This document shows positions 7,599 to 15,887 of a stretch of 64,000 nucleotides of DNA, piece after piece. The DNA lies in NCBI GenBank assembly GCA_019637155.1, contig JAHBWE010000029.1, forward strand, positions 44,531 through 108,530. The letters run 5' to 3'. The position numbers and the translations under genes were made by a program. The notes under the pieces were generated by a model. That model saw nothing but the letters and a program-made list of their open reading frames with translations, had not been told where the DNA came from and searched no databases. Origin of the DNA: Labilithrix sp. (GTDB taxonomy: Bacteria > Myxococcota_A > Polyangia > Polyangiales > Polyangiaceae). The number at the start of each line of letters is the position of its first letter. Within the stretch, counting starts at the first letter, position 1.

Positions 7599-9818
7599 CT
7601 ACCAATCGAAGACCTTGTCGAGCGGATTCGCGGCGTCCTTCGGGCGCAGGCTCTTCGTGCGATCGATGTCGACCGAGAGCACCTTCGCGAAGGACGCCGG
7701 CGCGGCGCCGTGCGCGAAGTACGTCGCGGCGTTGATGCGCGGCGTGTCCGTCTCCTTCGTCACGTGCAGCACCGCGTAGCCGAAGAGCGGCTTCCCCTCG
7801 TACTTCTGATCGGAGAGGTCGGAGCCGGCGCCGAAGCGGAGCACCGCGAGCTCGCGCGCCCCTCCGTCCGCGCTCCCCTCGAGCGAGAGCCGGTTCGGGA
7901 CGAGCGGATCGTCCTCGACGAGCACCTCGAGGCTGTTGAAGTGCACGTGGCCGAGGACGAGCGTGCGGACCTGCGCGCTCGCGGAAATGCGGCGGAGCAG
8001 CTCGACGCCGGACATGAAGTAGCCGGCGCCGTCTTTGTCGAGCTCGCCGTCCGGCGCCATCCACTCCTGGAGGCCGTCGTGGCGGCAGCTGTCACGCTCG
8101 TCGACCGACATCGAGAGCTCCGGCTTCTTGCAGACGAGGGGCGTGAGCTGCTCCGAGAGGAGGTAGTTCAGCGTGCTCTGGCCGATGCCGCGGTAGTCGA
8201 CGACCGGCATGTAGTAGCCGTGGTCCTCGCCCTTGTGCCCGCCGCGCGGGTCGTGGTGCATGAGGAGCACGACGTCCTCCCCCGCCGCCTTGCCGCGCAC
8301 GAGCTCGCGATCGAGCCACTCGAGCTGCACCTTCGACATGCCGCCGCCGTAATTGACTGTGTACATGCCCCAGCCCGTGCGGCGGTGCTGGCGGAGCTCG
8401 TAGGAGTTCATCGACACGTAGCGGTTCTTGCCGAACGTCCACGACGACGTGAGCGGGCCGTACGTCTTCTGCCACTGGTAGAAGCCGTCGTAGAGGACCA
8501 TGTTGCGATCGGCGCGCGGCACGCTCGTCCACCCCGCGCCGAACGAGTCGCCCGGGAGCCGCTCGAACGAGCCGGCGACGATGTCCTTGGGGAGGCCGCC
8601 GGGCGTCGCCGCGGTGCGGGCGAGGAATGCCGAATAGTCGCTGAACGAATAACCGGGCCAGGCGATCGCGTTCTGATCGTCGATGACCTCCTCGAGCGAC
8701 GAGCCCGCCCGCGCGTCGATCGCGGCGACGGCGGCGGGGACGTGGCCGATCGCGGCGTACCCGTCGTGGTTGCCGGCGGTGAGGAAGATCGGCAATCGAA
8801 GTCGCTTGAGCGCGCCGAGGACGCGGGAGGCTTCACGCATGTACGTCGTCGCGACGTTGCGCTGGAAGATCGAGCCGGGCGAGCCTCCGTTGTGGAGGTC
8901 GCCGTTGAACGTGATGAAGGCGGCGTTCTTCACGTCGGGGCTGGTCTCCGCGTTCACGCCGTCGACGAAGTCCTCCAGCTTCTCGGCGGTGAGCGTCTTG
9001 TATTCGGCGCTGACCGATACTTGGGTATCGGTCACGTTGAGCGCGGTGTATTCCTCTTTGACGTCGTCGAACACGCGCACCGCGTTGTACTGGTACTCGT
9101 AGACGTTCGCGAAGAGCGCGCCGCCCTTCCGGACCTCGAAGCGCGTGTCGTAGAGATCGGCCGGGACGTCCGCCATCGCGGCGCGGTCGAAGATCGCGCG
9201 GAGCGTGTGGCGCTTCTTGAGCGCGACGGGCATGTCGCTCGGCTCCGGGCTCTGGACGATGCGCGCCGGCTTGATCCGGAAGACGCCCGCCTTCGCCTCC
9301 TGCGCCGTCTTCGCCTCCGCCGCCGCCCGCGCCGCGCGCGCGACGAGGAAGAAGGCGAGCGCGTCCTCGGCGTCGTCCTTCAACGTCACCGCGCCGTCGG
9401 CTAGGACGTTCGGCGCGAGGTGCGCGTACGCGTCGGGCTCGAGGCGGAGCACGACGACGAGCTCGTCGCTCGCGTCGCTCTTCACGTAGAGGTTCGGGTT
9501 GCCGAGCGTCGGGTAGATCAGGCGATCGATCTGGGTGCGGCCGTCGACCGTCCACGGCATGATCTGCTCGTTCTCGCTCGGCTCGGCGTAGAACACGTTC
9601 GAGAGCAGCGTCTCGTTCTTGTTCGAGAGGATCTCCCACGGCCGCTCCCGCACCGCCGCGGCCTCCTCCGCGTCCGAGACGCCGTCGCCGTCCGAGCCCG
9701 TCTTCGCGCGGGAGGTCGCGTCGTCCTCTCCGTGCTCGTCGCCCACCCTCCCGCCTTCGGACCCGCACGCGACGAGGAGCCCCGTGAAGAGGAGAGCGAG
9801 GAGCGAGCGAGCTGCCAT
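7599..9818 (-). CDS. Calcineurin-like metallophosphoesterase lipoprotein
   Basis: A 739-residue protein; the start at 9818 gives MAARSLLALLFTGLLVAC, a clean lipoprotein signal with lipobox LLVAC (an upstream in-frame start at 9866 would bury it). Metallophosphoesterase blocks appear in order: VTDTQ (metal ligands), FNGDLHNGG (GD block), TAGNHDG (GNHD/E block), LLMHHD and LGHVHFN (GHxH). The catalytic metal-site residues are therefore present. The N-terminal ~230 residues before the blocks are an extra domain of unknown type. Localisation is the periplasm or outer membrane; the substrate could be a phosphodiester or a phospho-lipid/protein and cannot be deduced. It precedes the small lipoprotein at 6659 in the same direction. 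Confidence 0.88.
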   Translation of the reverse strand: MAARSLLALLFTGLLVACGSEGGRVGDEHGEDDATSRAKTGSDGDGVSDAEEAAAVRERPWEILSNKNETLLSNVFYAEPSENEQIMPWTVDGRTQIDRLIYPTLGNPNLYVKSDASDELVVVLRLEPDAYAHLAPNVLADGAVTLKDDAEDALAFFLVARAARAAAEAKTAQEAKAGVFRIKPARIVQSPEPSDMPVALKKRHTLRAIFDRAAMADVPADLYDTRFEVRKGGALFANVYEYQYNAVRVFDDVKEEYTALNVTDTQVSVSAEYKTLTAEKLEDFVDGVNAETSPDVKNAAFITFNGDLHNGGSPGSIFQRNVATTYMREASRVLGALKRLRLPIFLTAGNHDGYAAIGHVPAAVAAIDARAGSSLEEVIDDQNAIAWPGYSFSDYSAFLARTAATPGGLPKDIVAGSFERLPGDSFGAGWTSVPRADRNMVLYDGFYQWQKTYGPLTSSWTFGKNRYVSMNSYELRQHRRTGWGMYTVNYGGGMSKVQLEWLDRELVRGKAAGEDVVLLMHHDPRGGHKGEDHGYYMPVVDYRGIGQSTLNYLLSEQLTPLVCKKPELSMSVDERDSCRHDGLQEWMAPDGELDKDGAGYFMSGVELLRRISASAQVRTLVLGHVHFNSLEVLVEDDPLVPNRLSLEGSADGGARELAVLRFGAGSDLSDQKYEGKPLFGYAVLHVTKETDTPRINAATYFAHGAAPASFAKVLSVDIDRTKSLRPKDAANPLDKVFDW

Positions 9819-9936
9819 GCCGCCACTGTGTGCAGCTGTCGGACCACGGCTCCTGACGCGCCGCATCCACTGGAAACATTCAGGATTACGGTAACGACCC
9901 GACCGCCCTGGATCACCCCTGGATCGTCGCCGACCC

Positions 9937-10347
9937 TCAGAAAGACGGGAGAACTTCGATCTGGTCGTCGACGCCCTCGACGCCCTCGACGCCCTTCACG
10001 CGTTCGAGGAGCGCGGTCTCCTGGGCCTGGCTGTTCACGATGCCGGCGAGGATGACCTTGTTCCCCTCCGTCTCGATCCGGACCCGAAAGAGCGCCATCT
10101 GGTTCAGCGCCGGGTCCGCGATGATCGCCGCGCGCACGCGATCGCTGATCCGCCGCTCGTCGCGCCGCCCGCGACCTTGCGGCGAGACCGACGCGGTGAG
10201 CGGCGCGTTCGAGCTCGTCAGCGTCTGCTCCGACGCCACGTTGGTGTGCGGCGCGCCCTTGGCGATCGGGAGCAGCGACGCGTCGCTGAACGTGCAGCCC
10301 CCGACCAACGAGAGGAGCGAGAGGAGGATCGTCTTCGTCTTCGTCAC
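9937..10347 (-). CDS. BON-domain lipoprotein
   Basis: A 136-residue lipoprotein (lipobox LVGGC near residue 18) whose last ~75 residues form one BON domain. Its features are an amphipathic helix around SDRVRAAIIADPAL, the strand-turn VRIETEGNKVILAGIVNSQAQ and the final strand DDQIEVLPSF. BON domains (OsmY and relatives) bind phospholipid surfaces in the periplasm and stabilise the envelope under osmotic stress. It overlaps the upstream gene by 4 bp and forms the distal gene of a three-gene operon with a YqjE-like membrane protein. Function is by family and context. Confidence 0.88.
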   Translation of the reverse strand: MTKTKTILLSLLSLVGGCTFSDASLLPIAKGAPHTNVASEQTLTSSNAPLTASVSPQGRGRRDERRISDRVRAAIIADPALNQMALFRVRIETEGNKVILAGIVNSQAQETALLERVKGVEGVEGVDDQIEVLPSF

Positions 10348-10811
10348 GTGACCTCGCGATGGGATTCTAGCGCAGCTCCCACCGCGAGGCGTCCATCGAG
10401 GAGACGACCGTCGACGAAGTTCGTCGTCGCCCGGCGCGCGAGCTCCGTCGCCGCGTACGTCAGCACCGCGAGCGCCACCTTCTCCGCCGCGACGCGGAAG
10501 AAGGACGGACGCGCGACGAGGTCCATCTCGCGCACCGCGTGGACGACGCGCTCGCCGAGCGAGCGGCGGCGGCGGCGCCGGACCGCGACGCCGAGCGCGT
10601 ACGCGCTCGCGCCGAAGAGCGCCGCGACCGTGAGCGCGCCGGCGAGGGCGGGGAGCGCCGCCTTCTTCGCGCGCGCGCCGAGCTCCTCGACCTGGTGCCG
10701 GCGCGTATCGAGCGCGTCGACCGCGCGGAGGAGCCGCGACCGCACCACGTTGGCGCGGCGCTCGAGGATCTCGGCGCGGTGGCGAGTCGATTTCCCATTA
10801 CCGGCGTTCAT
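10344..10811 (-). CDS. Small membrane protein with coiled-coil N-terminus (YqjK/YqjD-like context)
   Basis: A 155-residue basic protein without strong family identity. Residues 1-50 form a charged helix (AEILERRANVVRSRLLRAVD). A membrane helix follows at about 53-77 (ALAGALTVAALFGASAYALG), then a basic patch RRRRRR, and a second weaker hydrophobic helix lies near the end (VALAVLTYAATELA). It overlaps both neighbours by 4 bp, between a YqjE-family gene and a BON-domain lipoprotein. That context resembles the enterobacterial elaB/yqjD-yqjE-yqjK stress-membrane clusters; the homology to YqjK is inferred from context only. Confidence 0.75.
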   Translation of the reverse strand: MNAGNGKSTRHRAEILERRANVVRSRLLRAVDALDTRRHQVEELGARAKKAALPALAGALTVAALFGASAYALGVAVRRRRRRSLGERVVHAVREMDLVARPSFFRVAAEKVALAVLTYAATELARRATTNFVDGRLLDGRLAVGAALESHREVT

Positions 10812-11224
10812 GCGAGGTGCTCCTTCAGCTGTTCGAGGTCGCTCTCGAGCCGCGCCCGGGTATGCGCGAGCGGCTTCTTCGGGAATACCGAATAGCCGAG
10901 CGCGACGCCGAGCCCCGCGACGAGCAGGAAACCGCCCGCGACCGCGATCGCGGTGAGCGGCGTCCCTCCGAGGGCGAGCACGAGCGCGACCGCGAGCATG
11001 CAGAGCGCGAGGACGCCGAAGGCGCCCGCGAGCGCGAAGCCCACCGCCGCCTTCTTCGCCCGCGCGATCTCTTCGTCGATCTCGGTCTTCGCGAGCTCGA
11101 CCTCGAGGCGGACCAGCTCCTTCGCCTCGTCGAGGGCCTCCTTGACGAGGTCGACGGTCGAGGCCTCCTCGATCGCGAGCCGCTCCGGCGGCGGCACCAC
11201 CATCTTGTTCACGCGCTTATCCAT
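10808..11224 (-). CDS. YqjE / holin superfamily III-like membrane protein
   Basis: A 138-residue protein with an acidic amphipathic N-terminal helix (residues ~18-55, ELVRLEVELAKTEIDEEIAR). Two closely spaced membrane helices follow (about 58-84 and 88-108) and then a charged C-terminal tail. This matches the Holin-X/YqjE family, cytoplasmic-membrane proteins that are usually chromosomal and not phage lysis genes. It is first in a three-gene operon with a coiled-coil membrane protein and a BON lipoprotein, each overlapping by 4 bp. The likely role is membrane organisation or stress; mechanism unknown. Confidence 0.85.
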   Translation of the reverse strand: MDKRVNKMVVPPPERLAIEEASTVDLVKEALDEAKELVRLEVELAKTEIDEEIARAKKAAVGFALAGAFGVLALCMLAVALVLALGGTPLTAIAVAGGFLLVAGLGVALGYSVFPKKPLAHTRARLESDLEQLKEHLA

Positions 11225-11238
11225 CTTGCCCTCATCAG

Positions 11239-14200
11239 CTAATAACGCTTCTGCCAGATGGCATCCATCTGACCTTTACCTCTGTCTCCGACCGTAGTCT
11301 CGAGTGACCAGTTCTTGTAAAATCGGTATTCGACCTTCGCGAGGTTCCGGTCTGGCTCCGTGATCGGCGGCGTGCCGAGGACGTGCCCGAAGGCGATCGC
11401 GACCTTCGACGAGACCTGGAACTCGACCTCCGGGCGCGGGTTGCGCGGGCTCGACGTGTCGATGCGCGCGGTCGCCTGGATGCCGGCCATGTCGTCGAGC
11501 GCGTCGGTGAGGCCCTGCGCGGCGACGCCGCCGCCGACGCCGACCGCGGCCGTCGTCGTGCCGTCCTTCTGCGTTTGCTGCGCGTGCGGGCGGGGGTTCA
11601 CGCCGTCGGCGGTGCCGAAGAGGACGAGCGCGAGGATCTCGTTCTGCGGGCGGCCCGGCTCGGAGCGGAGGACGACCTTGCCCGTCTTCACCGGCCCGAC
11701 GAAGTCGGCATAGACCTTCGTCCCGTCGGGCGCGTCCCACATCGCGGTCGCGAGGACGACGGGGTTGACGTCCGGCGAGCCGTCGAACGTCACCGTGGCG
11801 CGCTCCACCTCGAACTTCTTGCCCTGGACGTCGGCCCAGCCCTCGATCGCGCGGATCTCGCCCTTGATGCGGGTGTCCTGCCCGACCGAGACCGCGAGGT
11901 CGCCGCCGAGCGCGACCCGCGCCTGGTTCCCGCGCTCGATGTCGATGCGCCCCAGCTTCAGCGCGACCTCGAGCCGCGAGGGATCCTCCGCGCGAATCGA
12001 AGGAGGCGGGAGCGTGTCGTGCTTGTCGAGCGGCAGCTTCACGAACGTCTTGTCGTCGCGATAGACGCCGACGTGGACGTTCTCCTTCTTCTCGAGCGTC
12101 GCGACGCCGGTCTTGGTCGACTGCGGGAGCTCGACGTTGAGCTTGGGGACCTCGACCGCGATCGACGTGACCTTCGCGTCGGCCGACTGCTTCGCCCGCA
12201 CGCGCACCGTGCCGTGGACGTCGCCCATCGGCTGGCCCTGGAGCGAGAACGCGAACGGCTTGCTCTTCGGGATGTCCACGTTCACGACCGCGTCCGCGAG
12301 GCGCATCCCGTCGATCTTCGCGGTCGCGTTCGCGCGCACCTCGCCCTGCACTCCGGAGGCGGAGACGTCGTCGACCTTGATCGTGCCGTCCTTCGCGAGG
12401 GTGACGGTCGCGCGCACCTTCCGGAGCTCGTCGCCGAGCGCGGCGACGCCGACGGTGCCGTCGCGGAACGTGATCTTCCCCTCCAGCTCCGCGCCCGGTT
12501 TGCCGGGGACGACGCGCGCGGCGGCGTGGGCGTCGAGCCGGCCGTCGAGGGTGGGGACCGCGCTCGCGACGAACGGCTGCGCGGCGGCGGCGTCGAAGTT
12601 CTTCGCCTCGAGCTTGGCCTCGAGCGGCGTCTCGTCGTCGAGCGTGGGCGCGAGCTCGGCGCCCCACCTCATGCCGCTCTTCGCGCTCGCGTCGATGAAG
12701 CCGTCCTTCTGATCGATCCTGACCTTCGCCGCGAGCTTGCCGCGACCGGCCTCGAGGTCGATGTTGCCCTTCTCGTATTCGACGCGGCCGACCTTCAGCT
12801 TCTGGAGCGCGATGTGGCCCTTCACGATCGCGTCCTTGTGGAGATCGACGAGCTCGACGTCGCCGCTGACGCGCCCCTTCACGCGCTGCTCCGCGAGCGG
12901 CGGGAGCGACTCGAGCGGGAACGAGGCGAGGTGCGCGCTCGCGGAGGCGGTCCAGTCCGGCGCGGCGCCGCCCGGCGTGCCGGCGATGAAGTCCTTCGCC
13001 TTCGCCTTCACCGACGCGGCGACGGTGAGGAGGTCCGCGCCGCCGGCGGCGGACTTCAGCGCGACCTTCGCCTCCTGGCCGTCGTAGTCGAGCGCGAGGT
13101 CGACGTCGGAGCGCATCTCCTTCCCCATCTGCGGCGAGCGCAGGCGGCGGCCGCGCGCGACGAGCCGCACCTTCGGATCGAGGATCGTCCCGCCGGCCTC
13201 GAGCTCCGCCTCCACCGCGCCGGAGGTGTCCTCGAGGTTCACGACCGGCGGCAGGTCCTCGAGCCGGCGGGGCGGGACGACGAGCCGCGCGGAGATCGGC
13301 GCGGCGAAGACCTGCTCCTTCGCCTGCTCCGGTCGCGCGACGAGCTCGTCGTAGGGGAGGACGGTCTTCGAGTCGAACGCGACGAGGACGCCGTGCGCGT
13401 CGGTCACGCGGAACGCGACGCTGGTGAGCCCGCTCGTCGCGTCGTTGCGCACGTCGACGCCGACGTCGACGCCGGTGACGCGCCACGGCGCGACCGCCTC
13501 GACGCGCACGTCGCCGATCGGCTCCGCCCGCTGCTCCGGCGCGCCCGCGAGCGCGAGCCCGTTCGTGTGCGCGTGGAGCTGCACCTCCGGCGGCGCGCCC
13601 TCACGATCGCGCCCGAGCCGCCCCTGCACCACGACGAAGCCGCGGAGATCGCCGACGGGGAGCTTCTCCGGCGCGACGAACGCGGCGACCCTGGCGAGGT
13701 CGACGCGGCTGTCGAGGCTCACCTTGCCGTGCGCGCGCTTCCACGCGTTCGGATCGGTCGCGTGCCCCGCGAGCACGACGTGGTCCGTCTTCAGCGTGAG
13801 CTCGCCGGTGTCGCCGACGCGCGCCGCGAGGTCGAGCGCGACCTCCCGCCCGTCGATCGCGGCGTCGACCTTCGCGTTCGCGTCCTTCATGTCCTGCATC
13901 GCGAGGTCCTTCAGCTCGACGTGCACGCCGGCCTTCACGTCGCCGCGACGGAGCGCGACCTTGCCCCCGAGCGCGAGGGTGCCGGACTTGATCCCGAGCT
14001 CCTCTTGGCCGGCGATGCGCGCGAGGAGCGGGAGGTCGATCGCGGGCGCCTCGATCGCGCCGTCGACGTCCTCGCCGCTCTTCACGACGTCCGCCGCGAT
14101 CGGCGCGCCGACGCCCTCGATCCGCGCGCCGTCGACGCGGAGGTTCGCGCCTTCGATCTTCACCTGCCGCGCGACGACGACGATGGAGTCGGACGTCGGG

Positions 14201-15885
14201 CGGACCGCGGTGGCGCGCGGTCGTTCGATCGCGAGCGCGTCCCCGTCGAGGACGACGCGCGCGGCCGCGTCCAGCTTCGCGATCGGGAGGGTGCCGGTCA
14301 CGAGCTCGCGCGCCTTCACCTCGGCGTCGACGACGGGACGGTCGAGGGTCCCGCTCACCTTCGCCTCGGTCGTGACCGCACCGATCGCGATCTGGGTGTC
14401 GCGGACGCGCGACGCGGTGAGCTTCGCCTTCGCGTCGATCGCGTTCTCCGGGAGCGTGAGCTTCGCGGAGGCGTCGACCTCGGCGCTGCCGCCGAACATC
14501 GCGCCGACGACGGGGACGCGGTGGAGATCGGGCGCCTTCGCCTCGACGCGCGCGGTGATGATCCTGCCGTCGGGCCGATCGGCGCGAGGCCGCATCTCGA
14601 CGCGCACCTTCGTCGGCATCGCCTCGTCCTGGACGACCGCGGTCGCCTCCGCCGACCGGCCGGCGAGCTTCGCGCGCACCTGCACCGGCGGGAGCCGCTG
14701 GCCGTCGACGACGCCGGGCAGCGTGTCGACGGCGGCGACGCCGTTCACGTCGTCGCCCTCGATCGCGACGTCGGCGGTCGCGTCGAGCCCGAGCTCCGTC
14801 TTCGGAGCGGTCGGCTGGATCGCGCGGACGTCGACGTTGCGCGCCGCCACGGTGGCCTGGATCTTCGTCGTGTCGCCGGTGACGACGACGGCGTTCGCGT
14901 CGACCGTCGCGCGGCCGAGGGTGAGCTTCGCCTTGGCCTCCACGCGCGGGAGATCGCCGTGCGCCTCGGCGTGGAGCGTGAGCGCGTCGTGGATCGCGAT
15001 CTCGCTCACGACCGCCTGCGTCCCTGCCCCCGTCGCGTCGTGCGCGTCGACGACGGCGTCGACGCGGCTCCCGTTCATGCTCGCGCGCGCGGACGTCGGG
15101 ATGTCGCCGACCTTGCCGTCGAAGCGCGCCTCGAACGCCATCGGCGGGGTGTCGCCTTCCATCGGCATCGAGAAGCGGCCCGACACGGTGCCGTTCGGAT
15201 CGAGCCCGCGCGGGATCGCGCGCGCCTGGAGCGCGACCTTCACGAGCTCGGCGTCGAGGCGCGCGGGATCGAGGTGCGCCTTCGCGACGAGGCCGTGGAC
15301 GTCGGCGTCGACGGGCTGTCCCCCCGGCGGCACGCCGTGCGCCCACGCGTGGCCGAGCTGGACGTCGGGGGCCTCGACGCGGACGCCGCGGCCCGGCGGC
15401 TCGTTCGGATCGGACGGCGTCTCGTCGCGCGGCATGAACGCGTTCGCGAGGCGGAGGTTCTCGGCCGGCGTGCCGTCGGTGTCGAGGTTCGCGTCGACGT
15501 GATCGATCCTGACCTGATGCACGGGGATCACGATCGGCCCGTCGCCGAACAGCGCGGAGCGCGCGATCGCGAGCGCGTCGGTCTTCGCGTGGACGCCGGT
15601 CACGTCGAGGACCTGGACCCCCTCGGGGTCCTTCACCCGGACCTTGATCCCGGAGGCGCCGTCGAGCCCGATGTGGCCGATGCGATCGACGATGACCTCG
15701 CCCTCGAGCGTCGACTTGAGGATCGCGTTCGCCTGCGTCGTGACGAGGCGGTGCGTGAGCGGGAGGTCGAGGTGGAGGAGCGCGCCGGCGGCGATGCCGG
15801 CGACGAAGGTGACGGTGACGCCGACGACGCTGCCGAGGACCCCGAGGACGCGCCGGGCCCGACTACGCTTGGAATGGGACGACAT
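11239..15885 (-). CDS. tamB: TamB-like translocation and assembly module protein
   Basis: A 1548-residue AsmA/TamB-type protein: a single N-terminal membrane anchor (about residues 15-37, VLGSVVGVTVTFVAGIAAGA), a very long repetitive beta-strand body (beta-taco/groove repeats of alternating hydrophobic and polar residues), and a C-terminal DUF490 signature. That signature includes NEILALVLFGTADG, then a strand-rich end with YRFYKNWSLETTVGD and a terminal WQKRY. TamB spans the periplasm and works with TamA in outer-membrane protein assembly and in moving phospholipids. It starts 2 bp after the tamA stop, so the pair is cotranscribed. Length is somewhat above the E. coli protein (about 1260). 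Highly confident. Confidence 0.93.
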   Translation of the reverse strand: MSSHSKRSRARRVLGVLGSVVGVTVTFVAGIAAGALLHLDLPLTHRLVTTQANAILKSTLEGEVIVDRIGHIGLDGASGIKVRVKDPEGVQVLDVTGVHAKTDALAIARSALFGDGPIVIPVHQVRIDHVDANLDTDGTPAENLRLANAFMPRDETPSDPNEPPGRGVRVEAPDVQLGHAWAHGVPPGGQPVDADVHGLVAKAHLDPARLDAELVKVALQARAIPRGLDPNGTVSGRFSMPMEGDTPPMAFEARFDGKVGDIPTSARASMNGSRVDAVVDAHDATGAGTQAVVSEIAIHDALTLHAEAHGDLPRVEAKAKLTLGRATVDANAVVVTGDTTKIQATVAARNVDVRAIQPTAPKTELGLDATADVAIEGDDVNGVAAVDTLPGVVDGQRLPPVQVRAKLAGRSAEATAVVQDEAMPTKVRVEMRPRADRPDGRIITARVEAKAPDLHRVPVVGAMFGGSAEVDASAKLTLPENAIDAKAKLTASRVRDTQIAIGAVTTEAKVSGTLDRPVVDAEVKARELVTGTLPIAKLDAAARVVLDGDALAIERPRATAVRPTSDSIVVVARQVKIEGANLRVDGARIEGVGAPIAADVVKSGEDVDGAIEAPAIDLPLLARIAGQEELGIKSGTLALGGKVALRRGDVKAGVHVELKDLAMQDMKDANAKVDAAIDGREVALDLAARVGDTGELTLKTDHVVLAGHATDPNAWKRAHGKVSLDSRVDLARVAAFVAPEKLPVGDLRGFVVVQGRLGRDREGAPPEVQLHAHTNGLALAGAPEQRAEPIGDVRVEAVAPWRVTGVDVGVDVRNDATSGLTSVAFRVTDAHGVLVAFDSKTVLPYDELVARPEQAKEQVFAAPISARLVVPPRRLEDLPPVVNLEDTSGAVEAELEAGGTILDPKVRLVARGRRLRSPQMGKEMRSDVDLALDYDGQEAKVALKSAAGGADLLTVAASVKAKAKDFIAGTPGGAAPDWTASASAHLASFPLESLPPLAEQRVKGRVSGDVELVDLHKDAIVKGHIALQKLKVGRVEYEKGNIDLEAGRGKLAAKVRIDQKDGFIDASAKSGMRWGAELAPTLDDETPLEAKLEAKNFDAAAAQPFVASAVPTLDGRLDAHAAARVVPGKPGAELEGKITFRDGTVGVAALGDELRKVRATVTLAKDGTIKVDDVSASGVQGEVRANATAKIDGMRLADAVVNVDIPKSKPFAFSLQGQPMGDVHGTVRVRAKQSADAKVTSIAVEVPKLNVELPQSTKTGVATLEKKENVHVGVYRDDKTFVKLPLDKHDTLPPPSIRAEDPSRLEVALKLGRIDIERGNQARVALGGDLAVSVGQDTRIKGEIRAIEGWADVQGKKFEVERATVTFDGSPDVNPVVLATAMWDAPDGTKVYADFVGPVKTGKVVLRSEPGRPQNEILALVLFGTADGVNPRPHAQQTQKDGTTTAAVGVGGGVAAQGLTDALDDMAGIQATARIDTSSPRNPRPEVEFQVSSKVAIAFGHVLGTPPITEPDRNLAKVEYRFYKNWSLETTVGDRGKGQMDAIWQKRY

Positions 15886-15887
15886 GC

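Noticed and set aside
10808..11224. Possible prophage lysis gene (holin superfamily)
   Set aside because: The family is the chromosomal YqjE type and no other phage genes are nearby.
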